Assembly: GCF_036032445.1 (NCBI RefSeq)
Contig: NZ_CP107932.1
Span: 2,420,501 to 2,484,500 of the forward strand
Length of the DNA: 64,000 nt
From: Nocardia sp. NBC_00416
Lineage (GTDB): Bacteria > Actinomycetota > Actinomycetes > Mycobacteriales > Mycobacteriaceae
Direction of reading: 5' to 3'
Notes under the pieces: model-generated
Database searches by the model: none
What the model was told of the DNA's origin: nothing
The model's input: the letters and a program-made list of their open reading frames with translations, nothing else
Program-made: the position numbers and the translations under genes
Shown here: positions 17,143-25,349 of the stretch, in pieces
How the letters are laid out: each line of letters begins with the position of its first letter
How positions within the stretch are numbered: position 1 is the stretch's first letter

Positions 17143-18342
17143 ATGTTCAGAAGTAGATGGACGATCATTCTCGCCGCCCTCGCCGCGGTCGCCGCCGGTT
17201 CGGTGTCGGCCTGCGCCGCCGGGGACGCCGATTCGTCCGACACCATCAAGGTGGGTTTCATCGCACCGCTGTCGTCCGGGCCGCGCGCATTCCAGGATCC
17301 GGCACTGGCCGCCGAGGTCGCCGAGAAGGCCGTGAACGATCAGGGCGGTATCAACGGGAAGAAACTCGATGTCGTCGTCTACGACACCAAGGGGCAGCCG
17401 GCGAATGTGATCGCCGGGGCACGGAAATTGGTCGAGCAGGACAAGGTCGTCGCATTCATCGGCGGCAACAGCAACGACGGCCTGGCCGAGATCGGCGCGA
17501 AGGCCGGTGTGGTGAACTGGTTCCCGATGGGTTGCGCCGCCGCCGACGTGGACAACGAGCTGTCGATGATCGCCGCACTCAACTGCGCCGGCGCCGCCCA
17601 GGGCACGTACCTGGGTGGTCTGCGATTCAGACCGAAGAAGGCGGTCTACGTCGCGTTCGCGGGGAACACGCCCTATATCGAGAATGCGAAACTCGGGTAC
17701 CGCAACGCCGGGGTGGAGGACGTGCAGATCGTCGAAGTACCGCCGGAGACAACCGATTACGCACCCATCATCGCTCAGGTGAAAGCCGCGAAACCCGATG
17801 TGTGGGGCGGCATGATCTTCACACCGGAGAAACTGACCGCACTGCTGCGGGCCGCCGTCGACCAGAACCTCCGGATTCCCCTGGTACTCAGCAACAATGT
17901 GATGGAAGACGCCACGATCCAGCTGGTCTCCGATTCGGGAATCCCCAATTCGGTGGCACTCGAGAAGGGTGAGGATCCGAACCGGTTCCCGACCTGGAAA
18001 GAATATGAGGATCAACTGGCGAAGTACGATCCCGAGGGCCGGATCAAAACGCCGCACGACGGCAGCGTGACCACCGACTGGCTCGCGGTGTGGACTTTCG
18101 CGCAAGAAGCCCGAAAATTGACCGATGTCACCGCCGACACATTCCGGGAGCACACCCGGAATCTGCGGGACTTCCGAACCGACGTCCTGCACGATATCGA
18201 TTTCACGATCGCCGACGGCCCGGTGCCGACGGCGCCGCGGCAGGCGAATCTCTGGGCGTTCCCCGGGCATATCGCCGACGGCCGGATCATCGTGGACGCT
18301 CCCACACCGTTCAGTGCCTTCCAGAAGACGCCGATCGGCTGA
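17143..18342 (+). CDS. ABC transporter substrate-binding lipoprotein (Leu/amide/urea-binding type)
   Basis: A 399-residue secreted lipoprotein: signal peptide MFRSRWTIILAAL followed by lipobox VSAC (Cys24). The mature part has the type-I periplasmic fold of Leu/Ile/Val- and amide-binding proteins (KVGFIAPLSSGP, NDQGGINGKKLDVVVYDT). It ends the operon of flavin enzymes and Liv-type importer and so probably recognises the compound oxidised by the two monooxygenases. Only 25 bp separate its stop from the convergent OsmC gene. Confidence 0.9.
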   Translation: MFRSRWTIILAALAAVAAGSVSACAAGDADSSDTIKVGFIAPLSSGPRAFQDPALAAEVAEKAVNDQGGINGKKLDVVVYDTKGQPANVIAGARKLVEQDKVVAFIGGNSNDGLAEIGAKAGVVNWFPMGCAAADVDNELSMIAALNCAGAAQGTYLGGLRFRPKKAVYVAFAGNTPYIENAKLGYRNAGVEDVQIVEVPPETTDYAPIIAQVKAAKPDVWGGMIFTPEKLTALLRAAVDQNLRIPLVLSNNVMEDATIQLVSDSGIPNSVALEKGEDPNRFPTWKEYEDQLAKYDPEGRIKTPHDGSVTTDWLAVWTFAQEARKLTDVTADTFREHTRNLRDFRTDVLHDIDFTIADGPVPTAPRQANLWAFPGHIADGRIIVDAPTPFSAFQKTPIG

Positions 18343-18367
18343 TCCGGCCAGGACACCGGTCGCGTGA

Positions 18368-18961
18368 TCAGTCGGCTCGCTCGATCGTCAGCCGGGAGAC
18401 GATCGAAGTCGGCCTGCCGACGGTCTGCGCGACCGGCGACCCGGACAGCGCCCGGTTCCACAATGCGGTGAGCCTTTCCGGATCGGCGTCCGCGTCCAGG
18501 GTGCCGGTGATCTCGAGACCGCCGAACCCCGGATTGCCCTCCGGGGAGAGCTCCGCCCATCGCAGAATGTTCTCGAAGGTCCCGGTCACCTCGACGCTCA
18601 ACCGCCGGATGCCGATACCGGCCAGGGTGGCATGCAGTACGAGGCCGTCGGTGATGCAGGCGCCCACCGCGGCGAGCAGGTACTCGTGTGGTGTCGGCGC
18701 GGAATCCCGCGCGGTCAGATCGGCTGGTTCGTCGAAGGCCACAGTATGTGTGCGGACCTCGGCGTCGACGCGAAAACCCCCGCGCCACCGAGTCGTCGCC
18801 GTCCACGGTCCGCTGAACCCGGCGACCCGATCGCTGTCGCGGATCCGTTCCGTCAGTGCGGCGCGGTGTTCGGCGGGGATCCCGTTGAGAGATTCCTCGC
18901 CCGACGGGACGGGATCGGTCACACCGGCAAGCTTAGTGCGACCTTCAGCGGCCCGTTTCAT
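18368..18961 (-). CDS. OsmC-family protein
   Basis: A 197-residue protein (or 185 if translation starts at the GTG at 18922). It carries the OsmC/Ohr fold: TPHEYLLAAVGACITDGLVLHATLAGI contains the conserved cysteine, and a long beta region precedes it. OsmC proteins are thiol peroxidases acting on organic hydroperoxides, but members with only one visible conserved cysteine, as here, may have other roles. The gene faces the binding-protein gene and follows the MarR gene on the same strand with 35 bp between. Confidence 0.83.
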   Translation of the reverse strand: MKRAAEGRTKLAGVTDPVPSGEESLNGIPAEHRAALTERIRDSDRVAGFSGPWTATTRWRGGFRVDAEVRTHTVAFDEPADLTARDSAPTPHEYLLAAVGACITDGLVLHATLAGIGIRRLSVEVTGTFENILRWAELSPEGNPGFGGLEITGTLDADADPERLTALWNRALSGSPVAQTVGRPTSIVSRLTIERAD

Positions 18962-18996
18962 CGACTCGGGGCGGCCGGTGACCGGGCAGCGCGCCC

Positions 18997-19488
18997 TCAC
19001 ACCAAACGGTACGCCCGGCTCCCCGCACTGCGCGCCGACGCGGTGTTCAAGGCCTCGACCGCCGCGACCAGCGGCGCGAGTTCCGGATCGGCGGCCGCCT
19101 GACCCAATGCGCCCGACAAGGCCGTGTCGTGGGTGGGCCGGGCCCCTTCCAACAGCTCCATACCGGTAGGCGTGACATCGGTGTAGATTCCCCGGCGGTC
19201 GTCCGGGCACAGATATCGCTGCAACAAGCCGCGATCCTCGAGCCGCGTGACCAGCCGGGTCGTCGCGCTCTGGCTCAGCACCACCGCGTCGGCGACCTGG
19301 TTCATCCGCAGATGCCCGCCCGGCCCGTCGTGCTGGCGGCTCAGCACTACCAGCAGTGAATACTCCCGCACGCTCAGCTGATGCCCGGTTTGCAGGGCCC
19401 GTTCGATATGTGCCTCGATCCGATCGTGCAGCAGGGACAGGGCGTACCAGCCGTCGGCGAGGCCGGTCAGCGCGGGATCCGCGGTCAT
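18997..19488 (-). CDS. MarR-family transcriptional regulator
   Basis: A 163-residue winged-helix regulator: LSVREYSLLVVLSRQHDG, then the recognition region NQVADAVVLSQSATTRLVTRLEDRGLLQR and the wing with CPDDRRGIYTDVT. AGAAGGAACGCT precedes the ATG at 19488. It is divergent from an MFS efflux gene with 136 bp between, the usual layout for a MarR repressor controlling a pump. The OsmC gene behind it may belong to the same stress unit. Confidence 0.9.
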   Translation of the reverse strand: MTADPALTGLADGWYALSLLHDRIEAHIERALQTGHQLSVREYSLLVVLSRQHDGPGGHLRMNQVADAVVLSQSATTRLVTRLEDRGLLQRYLCPDDRRGIYTDVTPTGMELLEGARPTHDTALSGALGQAAADPELAPLVAAVEALNTASARSAGSRAYRLV

Positions 19489-19548
19489 AGCGTTCCTTCT
19501 GTCGGGGATCGTTCCCCCAGGATAGATGACGACCACGATAGCCCGCGC

Positions 19549-19570
19549 TTGCAACTAACTGCGTCTGCAA
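19549..19570. promoter_or_regulatory. Candidate MarR operator (TTGCA-N12-TGCAA)
   Basis: Inverted TTGCA and TGCAA half-sites separated by 12 bp in an AT-richer stretch between the marR and MFS starts. Position fits a repressor site covering both promoters. The arms are short, so this is tentative. Confidence 0.4.
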
Positions 19571-19624
19571 TTATTGTCGACGCCTGTAACGCCTAGGCGC
19601 AATCTATCGTGGAAGGCTCAGCTC

Positions 19625-20809
19625 ATGCCGCTCGCCCTGCTCGCCCTGACTCTCGGGGCATTCGGGATAGGCACCACCGAATTCGTCGTCGTGGGACTGC
19701 TCCCCGATATCGCCGACACCTACGCTGTCTCGATTCCCACCGCCGGTTTCCTGGTCACCGGATACGCCCTCGGCGTAGTGGCCGGGGCGCCGCTCATGAC
19801 CGGCCTCGGCACCCGGGTCGCCCGTAAGCGGATGCTGCTCACCATGTTGCTGCTGCTCGTCGCGGGCAACGTACTATCCGCTCTCGCACCGACTTTCGCG
19901 GTCATGGTGACCGGCCGGATCATCGCCTCGCTGGCGCACGGAGCATTCTTCGGCATCGGCGCGGTGGTCGCGGGCACACTGGTCGCTCCCGAGCGGCGGG
20001 CCGGCGCCATCGCGATCATGTTCACCGGACTGACCGTCGCCACCATGCTGGGCGTACCGCTGGGCACCCTGCTCGGCCAGCACTTCGGCTGGCGGCTCAC
20101 GTTCCTGTTCGTCGCGCTGATCGGCCTGATCGGCCTGATCGGTATCGCGGCACTGGTGCCCGAGCAGCCGGCGCCGCGCAATGCCCGGCTCCGCGACGAG
20201 GTCGCCGTGTTCCGCAACCCCCAGGTACTGCTCGCGATGGCCATGACGGTGCTCGGCTTCGGCGGCGTGTTCGCCGCGATCACCTATCTCGCGCCGATGA
20301 TGACCGAAGTCACCGGGTACGCCGAGAGCTCGGTCACCTGGTTGCTGGTGCTCTTCGGTCTCGGCTTCTTCGCCGGCAACCTGATCGGCGGCAAATTCGC
20401 CGACCGGCATCTGATGCCGATGCTGTACATCTCGCTCGGCGGGCTCGCGGTCGTCCTGGCGCTGTTCACCGTCACCGCGCACAACAAGATCGCCGCCGCG
20501 ATCACGGTCGTACTGATCGGCGCCCTCGGCTTCGCCACCGTGCCCCCCTTGCAGAAGCGCGTGCTCGACCACGCCGCCGCCGCGCCCACCTTGGCCTCGG
20601 CCGTCAATATCGGCGCTTTCAACCTGGGCAACGCGATCTCGGCCTGGCTCGGCGGCGTGGTGATCGCGGCGGGATTCGGCTACACCTCGCCCAACTGGGT
20701 GGGAGTGGCGCTGGTGGTCGTGGCGGTCGGGCTGGCGGTGACGTCGGACCGGCTGGAGCGCCGGGCGAATCGAGCCGACGTGCCCACCCGGGTACCGGCA
20801 GGGGTCTAG
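19625..20809 (+). CDS. MFS transporter (AraJ/DHA1-like)
   Basis: A 394-residue 12-helix major facilitator. GIGTTEFVVVGLLPDIA at the first helix and GTRVARKR between helices 2 and 3 are typical of the AraJ/PbuE/chloramphenicol-exporter branch. The ATG at 19625 is chosen because GGAAGG lies 8 bases upstream and the first helix begins at once; a TTG at 19574 in the same frame would add a charged leader. Probably a drug or metabolite exporter controlled by the divergent MarR protein. Confidence 0.86.
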   Translation: MPLALLALTLGAFGIGTTEFVVVGLLPDIADTYAVSIPTAGFLVTGYALGVVAGAPLMTGLGTRVARKRMLLTMLLLLVAGNVLSALAPTFAVMVTGRIIASLAHGAFFGIGAVVAGTLVAPERRAGAIAIMFTGLTVATMLGVPLGTLLGQHFGWRLTFLFVALIGLIGLIGIAALVPEQPAPRNARLRDEVAVFRNPQVLLAMAMTVLGFGGVFAAITYLAPMMTEVTGYAESSVTWLLVLFGLGFFAGNLIGGKFADRHLMPMLYISLGGLAVVLALFTVTAHNKIAAAITVVLIGALGFATVPPLQKRVLDHAAAAPTLASAVNIGAFNLGNAISAWLGGVVIAAGFGYTSPNWVGVALVVVAVGLAVTSDRLERRANRADVPTRVPAGV

Positions 20810-20827
20810 CAGGCGGACACCCACCCC

Positions 20828-20859
20828 GGCGGAGACACCCGCAATCGGGTGTCTCCGCC
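20828..20859. terminator. Bidirectional hairpin terminator
   Basis: A perfect 14-bp stem (GGCGGAGACACCCG with its complement) and a CAAT loop lie between two convergent genes ending at 20809 and 20863. It is the cleanest terminator-like hairpin in the left half. Confidence 0.8.
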
Positions 20860-20862
20860 CGG

Positions 20863-22128
20863 TCAGGCCGAGCCGGTTCGACCGCGCGACGAGCTGGGAC
20901 GCGGGACCAGGCGCAGTCCGAACAACATATCGGTGTTGCGCGCGTGCTCCGCTTGTTCGACGTTGCGCAGCAATCCGGTCCGGCGAATCCAGCTGTGGTA
21001 CCAGTGGTGCAGTTCGGGGATTTTCACCGCGCACCGCGCGGCGGTGTTCTGCAGGTGGCGGCCGCCGCCACCGATGGCGCCGGCGAACAGTTTCGGTGCG
21101 TGCGACGCCCGGGCCTGCTGGTATCTGCAGGCGTCGTGCAGCAGCGGCCGCACCGATCGGGGTATCACCCATACGTACATATCGGCGGCCCGGCCGTGGC
21201 CTATCGGCCCGGTGAAGACGAGCGAATCGGAGGTGAGCGCGGCACAGGGGACGGTACCGAGTTCGACCGTGGTGGCACCGGTGAACAGCACCGTGGCCAG
21301 GGCAGCGGCATCCACCGGGGTCGTGGTTCGCGACCGGATCAGCTCGACCGTCCGCTCATCGAGCCGTACGGTGGTCAACCCCGGTCCCACCGAGTAATTG
21401 AGGTCCGAGGGCAGATCCAGCCGCATGCCGTGCAACAGGAAAGCCGCCTGCGCGCCGCGCAGGCGCACGATGGTGTGCCCACGCCCCGGACTGTCGGAGA
21501 CGAGTCCGCCGAGAAATCGGTAGAGGCCGAGAACTTCCTGCCTGTCGTCGATAGGGCCCGTCTCGGGACCCGCCGGTACGCGTCTCGGCACGGTGGGCTG
21601 CAGCCGCAGTATTTCCCGTATGTTCTCGGCCTGGATCGCCTCGTCGAGTCCGTGCGGGTTCGGGGGGACGCCACCGTCGAGATCATGTCGGCAGGGACGG
21701 CCGCTGTGGCCGGTGAGCCACCGGCAGGTCGCGGCCATGCCCTTGGCGTACACCGCGTCGAGCCGGGCGAACTCCTTCCGGGGCAGACCCCGGCAGGCGT
21801 CGGCGCGGAAGGTCGCGACATCGCTGTCGGGGATCCGGGACAGCACATCGTCTCCGGCGGTCATCGACACCCTCGCGGACCGCGGCCGCCGACCGGCTTC
21901 GCGGTATCCCATCCTGCGGGTCCCGGGTTCGGCGGCCGCGGCGGCCGGCGCGACCGGAGGACTCGGCGTGCGGTGATCTGTCAGCCACTGCTGTAGGTCT
22001 CGTTCGGTCAGGCCCAGTTTCCGCGAGGCGGATCGCACGTGTTCGACGGACAGTTCCTTGTCCTTGTCGAGCTGAATCAATCGGTCCAGCAGGGACGGAC
22101 GCAGCGTAGGACCGCTGGTCTCGGTCAC
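20863..22128 (-). CDS. Unknown protein with degenerate tyrosine-recombinase-like C-terminus
   Basis: A 421-residue protein not confidently recognised. Residues ~10-50 (DKELSVEHVRSASRKLGLTERDLQQWL) look like the helix-turn-helix at the front of transposase or integrase proteins. A Pro/Ala-rich linker follows. The last ~180 residues have the rhythm of a phage-integrase catalytic domain (ATVLFTGATTVELGTVP, then HLQNTAARCAV and ELHHWYHSWIRRTG), but the catalytic Arg/His/Tyr set is not convincingly present. GTG at 22128 with GGGAGG upstream is chosen over longer in-frame starts. It could be a domesticated DNA-binding protein. The function is unknown. Confidence 0.6.
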   Translation of the reverse strand: MTETSGPTLRPSLLDRLIQLDKDKELSVEHVRSASRKLGLTERDLQQWLTDHRTPSPPVAPAAAAAEPGTRRMGYREAGRRPRSARVSMTAGDDVLSRIPDSDVATFRADACRGLPRKEFARLDAVYAKGMAATCRWLTGHSGRPCRHDLDGGVPPNPHGLDEAIQAENIREILRLQPTVPRRVPAGPETGPIDDRQEVLGLYRFLGGLVSDSPGRGHTIVRLRGAQAAFLLHGMRLDLPSDLNYSVGPGLTTVRLDERTVELIRSRTTTPVDAAALATVLFTGATTVELGTVPCAALTSDSLVFTGPIGHGRAADMYVWVIPRSVRPLLHDACRYQQARASHAPKLFAGAIGGGGRHLQNTAARCAVKIPELHHWYHSWIRRTGLLRNVEQAEHARNTDMLFGLRLVPRPSSSRGRTGSA

Positions 22129-22647
22129 GGCGACAACCTCCCGGGGCCCAGGGCCCGCACTGTATTCGTTTGGTTCTGCGATGCAGAACATTCGATCACT
22201 TACCCGGCTTCGAGAGGTGATAATCAACCAGAACTTAACCGTTGTTGACAAATAATCGACCGGTTCGAATTGTTGCGCGATGTTGGCAGAAGAGCCGCCG
22301 GAGAATTCGGATAATCACGCATCACATGATTCAGCGCTGGACTCGAAGGCATCGGGCGCGCCGAACGCGCGGCGTCGACCGGTGGCCCATGGATTGCTGA
22401 TCGTTGTGAAACCTCTGAATTCCAGTTCCGGTTCGTAGACCGAACTTCCGGAGATACGGACTCCCCGGATCGGCCGGTCGTCCCGGCCCGCCCGGATCCG
22501 GCTACTCCGGATCACCCCCGTTCGGGGGTGGCCCCGGCACGGTGACCTACATCACCATCTGATCGGAATGTGAGTAGATTCGAATTGCCCGGGTCGCCCC
22601 GCGGCCCGGGCATACGCGCCCGTTCGGGCGCCGGGAGAGGACGGCCG
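22129..22647. other. Intergenic region with GC-rich hairpin
   Basis: About 520 bp between divergent genes. It contains a perfect hairpin at 22513-22530 (CACCCCC, GTTC loop, GGGGGTG) and a 66-codon minus-strand open frame at 22315-22515 that includes VRGVRISGSSVYEPELEF but has no clear ribosome site or relatives I recognise. The stretch near 22200-22270 is AT-richer and probably holds the promoter of the minus-strand gene. Nothing else is visible. Confidence 0.5.
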
Positions 22648-24291
22648 ATGAGCACACACCAGACCAGCTACGCATCCGGCGCATGGGAAGTCCCGTTGCT
22701 CGGAGACACGATCGGCGACAATTTCGATCGCACGGTCGCCGCCTTTCCCGGTAACGACGCACTGGTGGATGTGGCCGGCGGACGGCGGTGGACCTACCGA
22801 GCCCTCGCCGACGAGGTCGACGCCCTCGCCGCGGGGCTGCTGGCCGCGGGGATCGGCGCCGGGGACCGGGTCGGGATCTGGGCGCCCAACTGTCCCGAAT
22901 GGGTTGTCGTGCAGTACGCGACCGCGAAGGTCGGGGCCGTCCTGGTCACCATCAACCCGGCCTACCGCGCGCACGAAGTGAAATACGTGCTCCGGCAATC
23001 CGGTTGCCGAATGGTGATCGCGGCCCCCGCGTTCAAGACCTCGGACTATGCGGCCATGCTGGAGGAGGCGCGGCCGGAGTGCCCCGACCTGGAGCGCGTC
23101 GTGCTGCTGGGCGGTGCGGACTGGTCGGCGCTGCTGTCCGCGGGCCGCGCCGCCGACCCGGCGGGCCTGGAACTCGCGCAGCGGCGGTTGTCCGCGGACG
23201 ACCCGATCAATATCCAGTACACCTCGGGTACCACCGGATTCCCCAAGGGTGCGACGCTGAGCCACCACAACATCCTCAACAACGGCTTCTTCGTCGGCGA
23301 GATCTGCGGATACACCGATCGGGATCGCGTCTGCATCCCGGTGCCGTTCTATCATTGCTTCGGCATGGTGATGGGCAATCTGGCCTGTACGAGTCACGGG
23401 GCGACCATGGTGATCCCGGCCCCGGCGTTCGACCCCGCGGCCACTCTCGCCGCGGTGCAGGCCGAAGGATGCACCTCGCTGTACGGGGTGCCGACCATGT
23501 TCATCGCCGAACTCGCCGAGCCCGGGTTCGACGACTACCGGTTGTCCACGCTGCGAACCGGGATCATGGCGGGGTCACCGTGCCCGGTGGAGGTGATGAA
23601 GCAGGTCATCGAGCGCATGGGGATGAGCGAGGTGACCATCTGCTACGGCATGACCGAGACTTCGCCGGTCTCCGTGCAGACCAGGTCCGATGACAGCATC
23701 GCCCAGCGCACGGCGACGGTCGGGCGGGTCGGCCCGCATCTGGAGATCAAGATCATCGACCCGGATTCCGGCCGCACGCTGCCACGCGGCGAGCCGGGTG
23801 AGGTGTGCACCCGGGGCTATTCGGTCATGCTCGGCTACTGGGCAGATCCGGAGAAAACCGCGGAGGCCGTCGACGCGGCCCGCTGGATGCACACCGGCGA
23901 CCTCGGGGTCATGGACGAGGACGGCTACGTCGCCATCACCGGCCGGATCAAGGATATGGTGATCCGCGGTGGCGAGAACATCTACCCACGCGAGATCGAG
24001 GAGTTCCTCTACACCCACCCCGATATCCTCGACGCCCAGGTGATCGGCGTCCCCGACGCCAGATTCGGCGAGGAGCTGATGGCCTGGATCCGGCTGCGCG
24101 AGGGCGCCTCCGCGCTCGACGCCGCGGTACTGCGCCGGTTCTGCGAAGGAGAACTCGCGCATTACAAGATCCCCCGCTATGTCCATGTGGTCGACGAGTT
24201 CCCGATGACTGTCACCGGAAAAGTACGCAAGGTGGAGATGCGCGAGCGAGCCCTGGCGCTACTCGAAGCGGCGCCCGACACCGTCGCATGA
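22648..24291 (+). CDS. Fatty-acyl-CoA synthetase, AMP-binding family
   Basis: A 547-residue adenylate-forming enzyme. The AMP-binding P-loop-like motif reads [18 protein letters not shown], followed by CYGMTETSP, the WMHTGDLG motif and the C-terminal [22 protein letters not shown] hinge with the catalytic lysine in [11 protein letters not shown]. Overall resemblance is to FadD-type medium/long-chain acyl-CoA ligases. The ATG at 22648 follows GGGAGAGGAC; an upstream in-frame ATG at 22570 gives an unlikely Arg/Gly-rich leader. Activates carboxylic acids with ATP and CoA in the cytoplasm. The substrate range is not deducible. Confidence 0.9.
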   Translation: MSTHQTSYASGAWEVPLLGDTIGDNFDRTVAAFPGNDALVDVAGGRRWTYRALADEVDALAAGLLAAGIGAGDRVGIWAPNCPEWVVVQYATAKVGAVLVTINPAYRAHEVKYVLRQSGCRMVIAAPAFKTSDYAAMLEEARPECPDLERVVLLGGADWSALLSAGRAADPAGLELAQRRLSADDPINIQYTSGTTGFPKGATLSHHNILNNGFFVGEICGYTDRDRVCIPVPFYHCFGMVMGNLACTSHGATMVIPAPAFDPAATLAAVQAEGCTSLYGVPTMFIAELAEPGFDDYRLSTLRTGIMAGSPCPVEVMKQVIERMGMSEVTICYGMTETSPVSVQTRSDDSIAQRTATVGRVGPHLEIKIIDPDSGRTLPRGEPGEVCTRGYSVMLGYWADPEKTAEAVDAARWMHTGDLGVMDEDGYVAITGRIKDMVIRGGENIYPREIEEFLYTHPDILDAQVIGVPDARFGEELMAWIRLREGASALDAAVLRRFCEGELAHYKIPRYVHVVDEFPMTVTGKVRKVEMRERALALLEAAPDTVA

Positions 24292-24332
24292 CGAGCCGGA
24301 CGATCGCACCCGGACGCGAACCGCCGGGCCGG

Positions 24333-25247
24333 TCAGCTTTCCCGGCCCTGGTCCTCCCCGCCCGACGACACGGTGGCCGACGTCGCCGCCCACGAGGCGA
24401 GCAGTTTGAGACCGTCGTCGGACGGGGACCCCGGAGCCGCCGTGTACACGTTCAGCTGTAGGCCGGTATCGGCGGTGAGTGCCAGCGCCTCGTAATCGAG
24501 TTCCAGCCTGCCGACCGCCGGATGATGGAAGACCTTCGTCCCCGTCCGGTGCAGCCGCACATCGTGCGCTGCCCACATACGCCCGAACTCCTCACTGCGC
24601 GTCGACAATTCGCCGACCAGTTCGGTGAGAGCCCGGTCGTAGGGGTTGCGGCCGGCCGCGCCGCGCAGAATGGCGACGGCGTCGCGCGCGGTCTTCTCCC
24701 ACCGGTCGCCCCAGAACTGCTGTGCGGCGGGCGTATCGAGAAAGTGGAACCGCGCGGTGTTGATCGGCTGATTCGGCACCCGTTCGGGCGAGTCGTACAT
24801 CGGCGCGTACAGCGCGCGGCCCAGCGCGTTGGCGCCGAGCACGTCCAGGCGTCCGTTCCGGACGAAGGCCGGCGCGCTGTCCATCGAGTCGAGTATCCGT
24901 TGCACGACCGGTCGCAGGGTGGGCGCCGGGGCGCGGCGGGCACGCGACCGGGCCGCACCGGAGGCGTTGGCGGTGCGAGCGAGGTCGAACAGATGGCCGC
25001 GTTCGGCCTCGTCGAGTTGCAGCGCCTCCGCCAGCGACTCCAGCACCTCCTCCGACACCCCGCCGAGGTTCCCGCGCTCCAGCCGCGTGTAGTAGTCGAC
25101 GCTCACCCCGGCGAGCATCGCCACCTCTTCGCGACGCAGCCCCGGCACGCGCCGGTGGCTCCCGTAGGCGGGCAGACCGGCCATCTCCGGCGTGATCCGC
25201 GCGCGGCGGGTGGCGAGGAACTCACGGGTCTCGGCCTTCACGTCCAT
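24333..25247 (-). CDS. XRE-family regulator with MmyB-like ligand-binding domain
   Basis: A 304-residue regulator. The N-terminal helix-turn-helix includes RRARITPEMAGLPAYGSHRRVPGLRREEVAMLAGVSVDYYTRLERG (read in pieces), the standard opening of the XRE/MmyB-like group. The C-terminal PAS-like domain (residues ~105-280) has LDVLGANALGRALY and FHHPAVGRLELDYEALAL. In actinomycetes these genes usually sit divergently from an oxidoreductase or efflux gene, and here the DHA2 pump starts 103 bp away. A 46-bp element in that gap recurs before the alcohol dehydrogenase, giving a likely two-operon regulon. Confidence 0.9.
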   Translation of the reverse strand: MDVKAETREFLATRRARITPEMAGLPAYGSHRRVPGLRREEVAMLAGVSVDYYTRLERGNLGGVSEEVLESLAEALQLDEAERGHLFDLARTANASGAARSRARRAPAPTLRPVVQRILDSMDSAPAFVRNGRLDVLGANALGRALYAPMYDSPERVPNQPINTARFHFLDTPAAQQFWGDRWEKTARDAVAILRGAAGRNPYDRALTELVGELSTRSEEFGRMWAAHDVRLHRTGTKVFHHPAVGRLELDYEALALTADTGLQLNVYTAAPGSPSDDGLKLLASWAATSATVSSGGEDQGRES

Positions 25248-25280
25248 GAACTCGACGGTACGTCCGGCCGCACCGCTTCG

Positions 25281-25326
25281 GGAGGTACTAGCGTTACCCG
25301 GAACGGCCGACACTCCCTCGGCAGCG
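25281..25326. promoter_or_regulatory. Duplicated promoter/operator element, copy 1
   Basis: A ~46-bp stretch with GGAGGTACTAGCGTTACCC, then CGG and GACACTCCC, in the gap between the XRE gene and the DHA2 pump. It matches 27737-27782 at about three quarters of positions, with no shared coding reason. GGGAG and CTCCC near its ends form an inverted pair. Probably the XRE binding site overlapping the promoters. Confidence 0.65.
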
Positions 25327-25349
25327 CGGTCCGGCGTCTGCTGGAGAAC

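Noticed and set aside
22315..22515. 66-codon open frame in the intergenic region
   Set aside because: It starts inside a strong hairpin, has no ribosome site and no recognised relatives; kept only as a note in the intergenic entry.
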